Source: an uncultured Prevotella sp. (GTDB taxonomy: Bacteria > Bacteroidota > Bacteroidia > Bacteroidales > Bacteroidaceae). From it: 44,596 nucleotides of DNA. Positions 1-9,249 of this stretch are shown here, in pieces. Within the stretch, counting starts at the first letter, position 1. Each line of letters starts with the position of its first letter. Location of the stretch: contig USHV01000022.1 of assembly GCA_900554695.1 (NCBI GenBank), positions 1 to 44,596 on the forward strand. The letters run 5' to 3'. The notes below the pieces were generated by a model that saw only the letters and a list, made by a program, of their open reading frames with translations, made no database searches and had not been told where the DNA came from. The position numbers were made by a program, and so were the translations under genes.

Positions 1-220
1 CTCTGAGGATGGTATCAGAGCTGCATGTACGAAGGGTAGGATGATACGAGAGATGACGCATCAGATGCGATGTTACATCCTCCACGCATGAACCGCCACA
101 GAAGTATACGCTCATCAGAGAACGAATAATTTCGCTGTACTGGTATCCGATGATACTGCGGCATCTCTGACCAAGTGTCTGGTCGATAATAGGTGAAAGC
201 ATGGAGTCAAATTGCTCCAT
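1..220 (-). CDS. IS1380-family transposase, N-terminal fragment cut by window edge
   Basis: The reverse strand from the ATG at 220 reads MEQFDSMLSPIIDQTLGQRC and continues with a Y-Q-Y-S-E-I-I-R stretch and an FCGGSCVEDV stretch. I recognise this as the N-terminus of the Bacteroides/Prevotella IS1380-type DDE transposases, which are usually a little over 400 residues. Only about 73 residues are inside the window; the catalytic region lies beyond base 1. A GGAGG lies about 14 bases before the ATG. No frameshift is visible. The family call rests on remembered sequence similarity, not on a search. Confidence 0.8.
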   Translation of the reverse strand, partial: MEQFDSMLSPIIDQTLGQRCRSIIGYQYSEIIRSLMSVYFCGGSCVEDVTSHLMRHLSYHPTLRTCSSDTILR

Positions 221-619
221 GATTGAAAAAATTCCTCCAAAAGGTGTGAGTTTTTCGAATTTTATTTGCACCTTTGCAGCGCCTTGTTACGATTTTCGCT
301 TGTTTTCTAATTGCAACACTAAGATAAGTGAAAAATCTGACACGGCAAAATCCTAGGCAACTTATTGTTGCTCAGGAACTTATAAATAAAGTTAAATTAT
401 AGTGTTGCGGAATTAAGGATATTATGAAAATATATAATTTTTATAAAAAATACTGAAAAACGGTACATTCCTAGGGAAATATAAAATATTATTTTATTAA
501 TTTTGTAACGTTAAATTCAGAATAACAGATATGTAAATATTTGGTATCCAGATACATATATGGGCTTACACATATTTTTCATTACATATTTTAATTTTTT
601 AACCCTTTATTAAAGCATT
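221..619. other. Gene-free stretch between transposase and subtilase; IS end not resolved
   Basis: This AT-rich stretch should contain the terminal inverted repeat of the IS1380 element, but the opposite end is outside the window, so the boundary cannot be placed. Two similar CCTAGG sites (near 351 and 471) and an inverted pair around TGCAACACTA (312-321) and TAGTGTTGCG (401-410) are candidates. A weak rightward promoter-like site, CACCTTTG at 269-276, resembles TAnnTTTG and points out of the element toward the subtilase. No gene is seen here. Confidence 0.4.
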
Positions 620-3600
620 ATGCGGAAAACTTTACTTTATCTCGCACTGCTTCTGTGTGCCATTGCATACAGTCCGCAGTCGGCTGCTCAGTCGCAGTCG
701 TCGGAGGTATTGCCCGGCGTAGTGCGTGTGAAACTTCAGCGCGAAGTGGCATCACGCATAGCGCAGAGAGCGCTCCCGATGAGCAACGGCGTAGTGGCAA
801 CCGGGGTGACACCGCTCGACCGTGTCAACCAGAAAGTGAAAGCTGTCAGCATGAAGCGACTCATACCTTACTCTCCGAAGTTCGAGGAGAGACACAAGGC
901 CGCGGGGCTAGACCTGTGGTATGAGATTCGCTTCGATGACGCAAGTGTCAGTCCTTTGCAGGCCAGCAATCTCTACAAGAGCGTTCCTGGCATACAGAAT
1001 GCCGAGAACGTGCGCCCAATGAAGATGATTGGCGGCGAGAAGTTCAGGCCTATATCGCCCAACGATATCGCCAAAGCGGCAAAGGCAGCTGCAACTCCTC
1101 CATTCAACGACCCGCTGCTATCGCAGCAGTGGCACTACCACAACGACGGATCACTGCCGGGAAGTGTGGCAGGAGCCGACGCCAATGTGTGGGAAGGATG
1201 GCAGACTGAGACAGGAAAGAGCGACGTGCTCGTGGCCATCATCGACGGTGGTTTCCAGTATGACCACCCCGACCTCCAGCAGAATGTGCTGGTGAACGAG
1301 GCCGAGCTCAACGGAAAACCGGGCGTTGACGACGACGGCAACGGATACATAGACGACATCTATGGCTACAACTTCGTGATAAACTCTGCTGACGTGAGTG
1401 CCCACAGCCATGGTACACACGTGGCCGGAACAGTGGGCGCCGTGAACAACAACGGTGTCGGAGTGGCCGGTGTGGCAGGAGGTAACGGCAACGGTGGTGT
1501 GAAGATGATCTCATGTCAGATATTCGACAACCGTTCCGGAGCAGACGCCAACTACGCAGGAGCGCTGATTTATGCAGCCGATATGGGAGCAAGCATAGCA
1601 CAGTGTTCGTGGGGATGGGACGCTGACGGATACTACGAGCAGGCTGTGCTCGATGCCATCGACTACTTCACCCAGTTTGGCGGAGGCGAGAAGATGCACG
1701 GCGGTCTGTGTATATTCGCCAATGGTAACACAGGCGACGAAGGCGAGTATTACCCGGCTTGCTACGACAAGGTAGTGGCCGTGGGCTCGATGGATCCTAT
1801 GCTTCACCCGGCAAGCTACTCTTCGTATGGCGACTGGTGCGACATCACCGCGCCCGGAGGAAACGAGGACTACGGCGAGAAGTACGGCGTATTGAGCACT
1901 CTGCCCAACAGCACCTACGGATACAACGAGGGAACGTCGATGGCAACACCGCACGTTTCGGGTATCGCTGCGCTCGTGCTTTCAAAATACGGAAGCCCTG
2001 AGTTCACCAACGAAAACCTCAGACAGCAGCTCGTATCGTCTGTAAACGACTTCTATACGGAGAACCCTGAAGTGGCAGGAAAGTTCGGAAGCGGATACAT
2101 CGACGCCTTCAAGGCTCTGCAGATGGGAAGCGGCGCTGCTCCACAACCTGTTTCCAACTTCGCGCTCACGCCGTCACAGGACAACATTCTCATAGAATGG
2201 ATTATCCCTGATGCCGAAGAAAAGAGCGTCGACCACCACGTGATATACTACAGCACCGAACCGTTCACACCCGAAAGCGACCTGTCGCAGGCGCAGATAA
2301 AGTCGGTAACGGTAGACACTAAATTCCATCTCTCAGGCGACACCATGCAGTATGAGCTCGACGGACTCACTCCGCTGACCACATATTACATAGGTATAAA
2401 ATCTGTGAACAGATATGGCAACGCGGCCGAAATGACCGAAGTGAAGAGCGCAACAACAAACGCCGGACCTGAAGTCAGCCTCAGCAAGGACAACATATCG
2501 CTCGCAGTGAACGCTGCCGAGGGACAGACGGCTTCAGACCATTTCGACATCAACAACATAGGTAAGGGTATCCTTAAATACACTATGTCGGCTGCCACAC
2601 AGACGGCAACCATATCTGCAAGCTCGGCACACAACGCAGTGCCTGGCAAACTGGTTCCGGCCCGCAACTCGGTAACGGCACTCTCGCTGAGCCCGGCACC
2701 CGTAATAAGCGCCGACTATAAGAAGGAGGACTATCCGAAAACGCTTACCTACACCGACATGACCGACGTATATATCGGCGACGACGACCTCTCGCTGCCA
2801 AATGCCGAGGCACAGTATTTCTATGTTGATCCTAATGTGTATCCGGACGGATTCAATCTTACACACCTCAACATAGGCGGTGTTTACGGAAAAGACCCTG
2901 TAATAGAAATATACGACGGCGCTGCGACAATCTCGAAAGCGTCATTACTGCAGAAGGTGAACTACGACTGGTTCATGTACAACTATGACCTGAGCCTCGA
3001 GGAGCAGATATATTTCAAGGCCGGAAGCAGCTTCTGGGTAGTTGTGAAGTTCCCTGCCGGACAGGATCAGCCGCTCGGTGCAGGCCACATCACCAACCAG
3101 CAGCAGGTTAAGCAGTACAGCTTCTACAGCAGCGACAACGGTGAGACATGGACACAACTGAGCGAAGTGCTGCGCGAAGGCAACCTGGCCGACATAGCAG
3201 ACTCACTCACATGGGGCATCAAGGCCATAAGCAAGAACCCTGACTGGAGCTCAGTGCTCGACCCGCAACCGGCTGAAGGCACGGTAAGACCGGGCGAGAG
3301 CCAGACCGTAACGGTGAAGAACGACGGCCAGAAGATGGTGAACGGTACATACAAATACAAACTCTACGTCAACACCAACGAGACGGAGAACCCGAAGAAG
3401 AAGGTAACCGTCAACATGACTGTCGAAGGAAACAAGCCTGAACTCACAAGTGCGAAGGTCGTGGATTTCGGCGATCTGCTCGTAGGACAGGAGAAAACGC
3501 TGCTCGTACAGATAGTGAACAGCGGCTACGGAGCCTTTACAGGCAGCTACGGACTGCAAAGCAACGACATGAGTTGCTCGTCAGACCAGTTTGAACTGCC

Positions 3601-6600
3601 GTCATACATAAGCGGAGGATTCCCCGCACGTTCTACGAACAACCTCGAAGTGACATTCAAGCCTACCAAGAGCGGCAGCCAGAGCGGTACGGTGACACTC
3701 ACCGACAAGAACGGAATAAAATACAGCTTCGTGGTACGCGGCGTGGCATCAATGCCTGCCAAGGTGAGCGTTGACAACAAAGAGCTCGACATGGGCGACC
3801 TCACCGTAGGCGGAGAAGCAAAGACCGCCACATTCACAATAAAGAACGAGGGTGAGTATCCGTTGCAGTATGTATTCCCGAAATACAGCGACGAGACGAT
3901 AGAAAACGCCGGAGCAGTGCATAAGTTCGGCTATTCGTACATCTCAAACCTCAACGGAAGCGACGAGTTCGCATACGACAACAACCCCGAACTGAACAGC
4001 GAGACAGACATAACATCGCAGTTCAACAACAACACATGGCAGTCTGAGGCACTCGATCTGGGCTTCCAGTTCCCGTTCTACGGCCAGACATACTCTAAGG
4101 CTTACGTCACTTCGCACGGCAGCATAGAGATGCAGACCACCGACGAAAACATACAGTGTCTCGTACCTACGGCCACCTGCGTGCAGGGACTCGGCTATAT
4201 CTCTGCCTATGCAAACTCAGGCAAGCTGTCACTTGGCGCCAACAGTAAGATAACATACGGCCGCCAGGACGGCAAGTTCACCGTGAAGTTCAAGGATGTA
4301 CTCACAGGTACAATCAACGGAAACGGCGAATACATGCCTATCAGTTTCCACTTCTCACTCTGCTCGGACGGCAGCATCGAGTTCTTCTATGATGATTATG
4401 AGCCCGAGAAAGTGTTCGATTCAGGTATGAATATGTTTGTAGGTGTGAGCGACATCGAGTGTGCCGATCCGTTCGTTGTGACCGATGCAGACGCCGTTTA
4501 CGACGACAACTCAACCCTATACAAGAGCATACATACCGGCAGCGCCATCAAGATTGTGGCACCGTCGCAGTCGATCATCAGCAACATTTCGAGCACAAGC
4601 GGTGTGATAAACATCGGAGAGAGCAAGCAGATCACCGTGACAGCAGCCGCCACTGAAGGCACTTATGCAGGCGAACTGAAGAACAACCTCATGCTCATGA
4701 CCAACGATCCACAGCAGCCCGGCACCAACATCACGGTCAAGGCAAACATCGTTGGCGACAACCTCAAGCCGGTTGCAACGCTCGACTCAACCTCTGTCAA
4801 CTTCGGAGAAGTGTTCCGTACATCGAAGGCAGTGCGCACAGTGCTGCTCCGCAACAACGGAACAAACGTGCTCACAGTGAACGGAGTGAAGGCCGAGAAC
4901 GGCAGAATAACCGTGGCTGAGAACGTATCCAAGGAGTTCACCATCGCTCCGGGAAGCGGCAAGGACATCGCCCTGACACTGCCGACGGAGACCGAAGGCG
5001 AAGTGACCGACAACATAATCATCAGCTATGGTGACGGAACTACAGCCACACTGCCTGTAAAGGGTAAGGTGATCGGTGTGCCGGAATGGAGTCTCTCGCC
5101 CGAAAGCATCGACGAGACAACGCCTTACGGAGTGAACATAACGAAAGACCTGACCATCGCAAACAACGGCAACGAGACGCTGAAGTTCTCGATGGAGCCG
5201 TCGCTCTGGGTTGACCTGCTCGACCAGACCACCGACGCCAACTCGTCGATAGACTACATCTGCAAGTCGTCATCCGACTACAGCGACATCAAATACGACT
5301 GGATCGACCTGACCACCGACCCTGAGGCCGCTCATCAGGACATGTCCTACTATCTCGACAAGACGGATTACTACAAAGTGGAACTTCCGTTCGAATTCCC
5401 GTTCTTCGGAAAGAACTACAAGACGATGTACATATACAACACCGGATTCGTATCGTTCTCCGAGCACACCGACTACAAGGAGTTCCCGGAACCGCCGTCG
5501 CAGATACCTACGACAGATACATTCTACACCAACATCATCGCTCCGTTCTGGGGTAACCACACGATGGGTACGTCGGAAGACGACGGTACTTATTACAAGG
5601 AAGAGGGCGACCACGTGGTTGTCTCGTTCGTAAACTACGGCAACTCCGTAATGCTCGGCATGGACTTCCAGCTGCTGCTCTACAAGGACGGACACTATAA
5701 GTTCCAGTATCATCTGCAGGACAACGGCATGATGGTGGGTGTATTCGGACTCGCCGGCATGCAGGACGAGACGGGAACACGCGGAATGCTGCTCCCCGAA
5801 CAGTATATCAACACGGGCAACGCCGTAGAGATATATCCGGTGAAGAGCTTCAGCGTAGCGCCCGAACAGAGCGTAACCATCCCTGTAGAAATAAAGGCCG
5901 ACAGTCTGGCTAATGTATATGACACAGAACTGACGTTCAACACCAACGTTCCTACACAGCCTGTCGTGAAGCTGCCTATAAAGCTCAACATCACAGGCGA
6001 GGCAGAACCGGTGTTCCCGGAGAAGGTTGGAGGCGAGGCAGTAGCCAACAGCTACACCTATCCGGAACTCGTATATGACTTCGAAGTGAAGAACAACGGA
6101 ACAAAGGCGTTCAAACTTACCAACGCAGACTTCAACTCCGACTACTCGCTCCAGGCAGCCCTCATGGTATATACCACATACACCGACCCGTGGCTGGGCA
6201 TGACAATGACCGGCTGGATGCAGTGGATGCCGGGCATGGAAATAGAAGTAGGCAAGGAGCCCGTGAAGTTCCAGGTTCACTATTACGACATGGGAGTACC
6301 TGTAACGGTGAAAGCTCCTATCACCTTCACCACCGAAGGACTTGACGAGACCACTCATGTGGTGCCGTTCGAACTCACCCTCACCGAGGCACCTGTCATG
6401 ACATTCGACAAGCCGGCGATTGTTGTCAACAACGTATCTGACAGCTACACCGGACAGGAAACAATGACGATAAAGAACGAAGGCAAGTATAAGCTGACCT
6501 ACTCACTGCGCATCGACCCGAACGGCGTTGGCGAGACAGTGACAGACAACGACATGCCCGGAGGCGGCATAATGCCGGGATTCATGAACGTGAAGGCCGA

Positions 6601-8341
6601 CAGCCTCACCGCTGCACAGCGCAACAGATTCGTGGCAGCAAGAGCCGCATCGGTAAAACCGAGCGAACATTTCGAAGGATTCATCTATGATGTGCCCGAC
6701 GTTGATTGCAGCAACCTGCTCTACTACCCGATAATGCAGGTAGAACAGCCGCAGACACTGCTGCTCGGAACAGGTTCTGACAACATCACCGACAACTTCA
6801 TGGCCGCCACACAATACACGGCTCCGGCAGAAGGATTCAACCTTACTCACCTCTACTTCGTCGGCACCGTGGGCGATCTGGAGAATGTTGACATCGAGGC
6901 TTCGGTAATAGGAAGCAGCGACGTGACATCCGACCGCGTCATAGGTCACGGCAAACTGCGCGTGGAGAAGGAAGAGCCTTACAGTGGAACTTACTTCGGC
7001 GAGCCGCGTATGCTCGAATTCGACAAACCGGTTTACATCAACCCGAACGACACATTCTATGTCGTGCTGAAATATCCGGCCGGATATCCTCACTCGGCCG
7101 TGCTCTCAGCCAAGTCTGAACGCGTGCGCTCAGGACGCTACATGGCATGGTTCAGCAACCTCGGATGGCTTGACGTAGGCGAGGAACTCTACAACTCTTA
7201 CTCGTCATCGTTCGGCTACTTCATGACTTGTGTCGAGAAAGAACCGGGCAAACCGTGGATAAAACTGCTCAACGACAAGACCGAAGGCGAGATTGCCGTA
7301 GGCGAGTCGCTCCCTGTCAACGTCGAGATAAATGCAGCAAGCACCTACTTCGACCGCGACAACAAGGCGGTAATCGTGATAAAGAGCAACGATCCGGCAC
7401 AGCCCATCGTGAACTATCCTGTAACGCTCAACAAGAACTCGGCTCCTGTGGTTACCGGTCCGGAAGGAACGACAACCGTTCCTGAGGCTTCGACAGCCGA
7501 CATGAACATCACAGTGGAAGACCTCGACGGCGACGCATTCAGCGTTACTCTGGCCGACGAGAGCGGCATCTCTTCTATTGCCGGATGCACAATAACCGAC
7601 GGCACCGAGACAACCGACGCCGAGATAACCGACAACAAGGTGAACGTTCCGGCAGGAAAGAAACTCAACATCACAATGAAACTGGCACCTGAGTACGGCA
7701 CAGCCGGTCTGCACAACGTAACCGTTACTGCAACCGACGAGCCGGGCAACACCTCGACAACCAACGTGCCTTACAATGTTGAGTTCACCAACAGAGCACC
7801 GGTATATGAAGGCGCACAGGAACTTGAGGTATATATAGGTCAGAACACGGGCATCATCGCATACGAGACAGTATTCAGCGATCCCGACGGCGACGCCATG
7901 ACGTTCTCGGCTTCAATGCCTGACAACAAGTTCGCCGAGCTCATGACCAACAACAACGGCTACCTCCTCTCGGGCGTGGCTGCCGGAAACACCGAGCTCA
8001 CGCTCACTGCTACCGACGCCGCCGGAGCCAAGACTACGGTCAAGCTGCCTGTAAACGTGACCAGCGCTACGGGCATAGGCTCTGTCACAACAGACAAGGA
8101 GATAAGCGTTTATCCTAACCCTGTGGTTGACAACGCCAACGTGACTATGGCCGAGAGCGCCGACAACGTGAACTATTATGTTTACGACAACGCAGGACGT
8201 CTCGTCACAACGGCTCACGCCGACACCAAGAAGGCAGGCGAGGCACAGGCCATCGACATGAGCGGATGCGCCAAGGGCGTTTACCGCATCAAGGTGGCAA
8301 CCTCTGACAGAAGCCACGTCGTGACAGTGATAAAGAAATAA
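620..8341 (+). CDS. Giant secreted S8 (subtilisin-like) serine protease with T9SS C-terminal sorting domain
   Basis: This 2573-residue protein starts with a Sec signal peptide (about residues 1-24, ending in A-A-Q). A propeptide-like segment runs to about 165. The S8 catalytic domain (about 195-500) has Asp209 in AIIDGG, His264 in SHGTHVAG, the oxyanion Asn370 and Ser440 in GTSMATPHVSG, so it should be active. A fibronectin type III domain follows (about 515-610). A very long beta-rich array comes next: repeated ASPM/choice-of-anchor-D-like modules (with phrases like LDMGDLTVGG), two related modules containing FPFYG and FPFFG, and two cadherin-like DPDGD repeats near the end. The last 80 residues (VYPNPVVDN, GRLV, KGVYRIKV) are a type A T9SS sorting signal. 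The protein is therefore probably exported across the outer membrane and surface-attached or released. The substrate is unknown. No clear TAnnTTTG promoter lies directly upstream. Confidence 0.93.
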   Translation: MRKTLLYLALLLCAIAYSPQSAAQSQSSEVLPGVVRVKLQREVASRIAQRALPMSNGVVATGVTPLDRVNQKVKAVSMKRLIPYSPKFEERHKAAGLDLWYEIRFDDASVSPLQASNLYKSVPGIQNAENVRPMKMIGGEKFRPISPNDIAKAAKAAATPPFNDPLLSQQWHYHNDGSLPGSVAGADANVWEGWQTETGKSDVLVAIIDGGFQYDHPDLQQNVLVNEAELNGKPGVDDDGNGYIDDIYGYNFVINSADVSAHSHGTHVAGTVGAVNNNGVGVAGVAGGNGNGGVKMISCQIFDNRSGADANYAGALIYAADMGASIAQCSWGWDADGYYEQAVLDAIDYFTQFGGGEKMHGGLCIFANGNTGDEGEYYPACYDKVVAVGSMDPMLHPASYSSYGDWCDITAPGGNEDYGEKYGVLSTLPNSTYGYNEGTSMATPHVSGIAALVLSKYGSPEFTNENLRQQLVSSVNDFYTENPEVAGKFGSGYIDAFKALQMGSGAAPQPVSNFALTPSQDNILIEWIIPDAEEKSVDHHVIYYSTEPFTPESDLSQAQIKSVTVDTKFHLSGDTMQYELDGLTPLTTYYIGIKSVNRYGNAAEMTEVKSATTNAGPEVSLSKDNISLAVNAAEGQTASDHFDINNIGKGILKYTMSAATQTATISASSAHNAVPGKLVPARNSVTALSLSPAPVISADYKKEDYPKTLTYTDMTDVYIGDDDLSLPNAEAQYFYVDPNVYPDGFNLTHLNIGGVYGKDPVIEIYDGAATISKASLLQKVNYDWFMYNYDLSLEEQIYFKAGSSFWVVVKFPAGQDQPLGAGHITNQQQVKQYSFYSSDNGETWTQLSEVLREGNLADIADSLTWGIKAISKNPDWSSVLDPQPAEGTVRPGESQTVTVKNDGQKMVNGTYKYKLYVNTNETENPKKKVTVNMTVEGNKPELTSAKVVDFGDLLVGQEKTLLVQIVNSGYGAFTGSYGLQSNDMSCSSDQFELPSYISGGFPARSTNNLEVTFKPTKSGSQSGTVTLTDKNGIKYSFVVRGVASMPAKVSVDNKELDMGDLTVGGEAKTATFTIKNEGEYPLQYVFPKYSDETIENAGAVHKFGYSYISNLNGSDEFAYDNNPELNSETDITSQFNNNTWQSEALDLGFQFPFYGQTYSKAYVTSHGSIEMQTTDENIQCLVPTATCVQGLGYISAYANSGKLSLGANSKITYGRQDGKFTVKFKDVLTGTINGNGEYMPISFHFSLCSDGSIEFFYDDYEPEKVFDSGMNMFVGVSDIECADPFVVTDADAVYDDNSTLYKSIHTGSAIKIVAPSQSIISNISSTSGVINIGESKQITVTAAATEGTYAGELKNNLMLMTNDPQQPGTNITVKANIVGDNLKPVATLDSTSVNFGEVFRTSKAVRTVLLRNNGTNVLTVNGVKAENGRITVAENVSKEFTIAPGSGKDIALTLPTETEGEVTDNIIISYGDGTTATLPVKGKVIGVPEWSLSPESIDETTPYGVNITKDLTIANNGNETLKFSMEPSLWVDLLDQTTDANSSIDYICKSSSDYSDIKYDWIDLTTDPEAAHQDMSYYLDKTDYYKVELPFEFPFFGKNYKTMYIYNTGFVSFSEHTDYKEFPEPPSQIPTTDTFYTNIIAPFWGNHTMGTSEDDGTYYKEEGDHVVVSFVNYGNSVMLGMDFQLLLYKDGHYKFQYHLQDNGMMVGVFGLAGMQDETGTRGMLLPEQYINTGNAVEIYPVKSFSVAPEQSVTIPVEIKADSLANVYDTELTFNTNVPTQPVVKLPIKLNITGEAEPVFPEKVGGEAVANSYTYPELVYDFEVKNNGTKAFKLTNADFNSDYSLQAALMVYTTYTDPWLGMTMTGWMQWMPGMEIEVGKEPVKFQVHYYDMGVPVTVKAPITFTTEGLDETTHVVPFELTLTEAPVMTFDKPAIVVNNVSDSYTGQETMTIKNEGKYKLTYSLRIDPNGVGETVTDNDMPGGGIMPGFMNVKADSLTAAQRNRFVAARAASVKPSEHFEGFIYDVPDVDCSNLLYYPIMQVEQPQTLLLGTGSDNITDNFMAATQYTAPAEGFNLTHLYFVGTVGDLENVDIEASVIGSSDVTSDRVIGHGKLRVEKEEPYSGTYFGEPRMLEFDKPVYINPNDTFYVVLKYPAGYPHSAVLSAKSERVRSGRYMAWFSNLGWLDVGEELYNSYSSSFGYFMTCVEKEPGKPWIKLLNDKTEGEIAVGESLPVNVEINAASTYFDRDNKAVIVIKSNDPAQPIVNYPVTLNKNSAPVVTGPEGTTTVPEASTADMNITVEDLDGDAFSVTLADESGISSIAGCTITDGTETTDAEITDNKVNVPAGKKLNITMKLAPEYGTAGLHNVTVTATDEPGNTSTTNVPYNVEFTNRAPVYEGAQELEVYIGQNTGIIAYETVFSDPDGDAMTFSASMPDNKFAELMTNNNGYLLSGVAAGNTELTLTATDAAGAKTTVKLPVNVTSATGIGSVTTDKEISVYPNPVVDNANVTMAESADNVNYYVYDNAGRLVTTAHADTKKAGEAQAIDMSGCAKGVYRIKVATSDRSHVVTVIKK

Positions 8342-8375
8342 ACAGTCGACGGCTTATGCCGCGACATAACGCGCA

Positions 8376-8415
8376 AAGAGCGCACCGGTAATATTCCGGT
8401 GCGCTCTTCTTTTTT
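8376..8415 (+). terminator. Rho-independent terminator of the subtilase gene
   Basis: A perfect 13-bp stem (8376-8388 with 8396-8408, starting AAGAGCGCACCGG) closes a 7-base loop and is followed by a T run at 8410-8415. It lies 35 bases after the subtilase stop codon. Confidence 0.92.
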
Positions 8416-8633
8416 CACTCAACACGGAAGCACGGCGCAGACGAGCGTTTCTCTCCCGGCATCCAAGCCATCGTCCGGCCCCTCCCCTCACCTTCCTGTT
8501 CTCCGAAAAGCAGCCTCAACACCATCGCTTAAATCATCTTCGCGGAGCACTGAGTTTCATCATAAATCGTGCGTAGCCCGTTTTCCATAAAAAGACAGCT
8601 GCCTCTCTCATGGATAATCATTGTCTTCTTATG
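8416..8633. other. Gene-free stretch, nothing recognised
   Basis: Between the subtilase terminator and repeat element A there is no convincing reading frame, RNA gene or repeat. The short plus-strand open frame here has no family resemblance and no initiation context. Confidence 0.5.
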
Positions 8634-9088
8634 CAGAAAACGAACCTATATAAGATGCTTTCAGATTGTAACCGGATTTCGTTTTTCCACTCTGAGTTTT
8701 CTATTCTACCCCGAAAAATAAGCGCGTATTTGCGGACTGAGTCGTTTCGGGCGCAAATACGCGGATTTTGAGAGGTTTTTATATCATATTGATTATCAGT
8801 GATTTATATTTAAGGGGTATTTTATCACTTTGCGAAAAGCACCATTTCGGCTTGCGAAATGGGCCATATCGGGTGCTGAAACAGGCCATATCGCACCCTA
8901 ATATGGGCGTTATCGGACTGCAAAATGGGCAATATCGGAACACGGAATCAATATTTTCGGACTATGATATGGGGTATATGAAGAGCCGGTATGCCCCGAA
9001 ACGGCCTCCGATACACCTGATTTAACATTCCTTTACATCTCTTTCGCGAAAATATTTTGTCAAAATTTTGTCAAGAAAAATCGTAAGT
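8634..9088 (+). repeat. Dispersed intergenic element A with 22-bp-period array
   Basis: A copy of this element lies inverted at 30479-30948 (element B); the two share a 44-base identical run (8819-8862 against 30705-30748). The parts in order are: a 12-bp inverted repeat CGCGTATTTGCG (8723-8734) and CGCAAATACGCG (8752-8763); a TTTTGAGAGGTTT segment; about 50 bp of AT-rich DNA; eight tandem 22-bp units at 8829-9004; and a tail with two direct ATTTTGTCAA repeats at 11-bp spacing ending at AAAAATCGTAAGT. It sits between the convergent 3' ends of the subtilase and enolase genes. The outer limits are estimated from where A and B stop matching. It does not encode a plausible protein. Confidence 0.85.
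8829..9004 (+). repeat. Eight tandem 22-bp units (array of element A)
   Basis: Units start at 8829, 8851, 8873, 8895, 8917, 8939, 8961 and 8983, exactly 22 bases apart. Most contain a core such as GCGAAATGGGCCATATCGG, close to a palindrome centred on GGCC (ideal CGATATGGCCATATCG). The last three units are more diverged. Because the units are near-palindromic, each can form a small hairpin, and neighbours can also pair (for example CCATTTCG with CGAAATGG at 8842-8862). Confidence 0.88.
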
Positions 9089-9190
9089 TCGTCTTTCGGG
9101 TTTTCCATAAAGACACCTATATACGGTGCAGGAAAAGGCGGGAAAAACATTCATCCCGCGAGCCGTAAACACCCCGCCGGCAGCACGGAA

Positions 9191-9219
9191 AACAAAAAAG
9201 GCAGTCCGAAGACTGCCTT
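9191..9219 (-). terminator. Terminator of enolase
   Basis: Read on the minus strand, a 9-bp stem AAGGCAGTC/GACTGCCTT closes a TTCG tetraloop and is followed by a T run (A tract 9194-9199 on the plus strand). It lies about 30 bases past the enolase stop codon. Confidence 0.92.
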
Positions 9220-9249
9220 GAAAAACTATAACGAAATAATTGTTGTCGA

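Noticed and set aside
5270..6358. 362-residue open frame on the minus strand inside the subtilase gene
   Set aside because: It is antisense to a clearly coding frame, has no domain resemblance and a skewed composition rich in Val, Cys, His, Tyr and Arg, as expected for a shadow frame.
8829..9004. CRISPR array
   Set aside because: The 22-bp units are contiguous and degenerate, with no unique spacers, no leader and no cas genes in the window.
8768..9025. 85-residue open frame within element A
   Set aside because: It covers the 22-bp array; 22 is not a multiple of three, so the repeats shift frame and do not give repeated peptides. Element B does not keep the frame.
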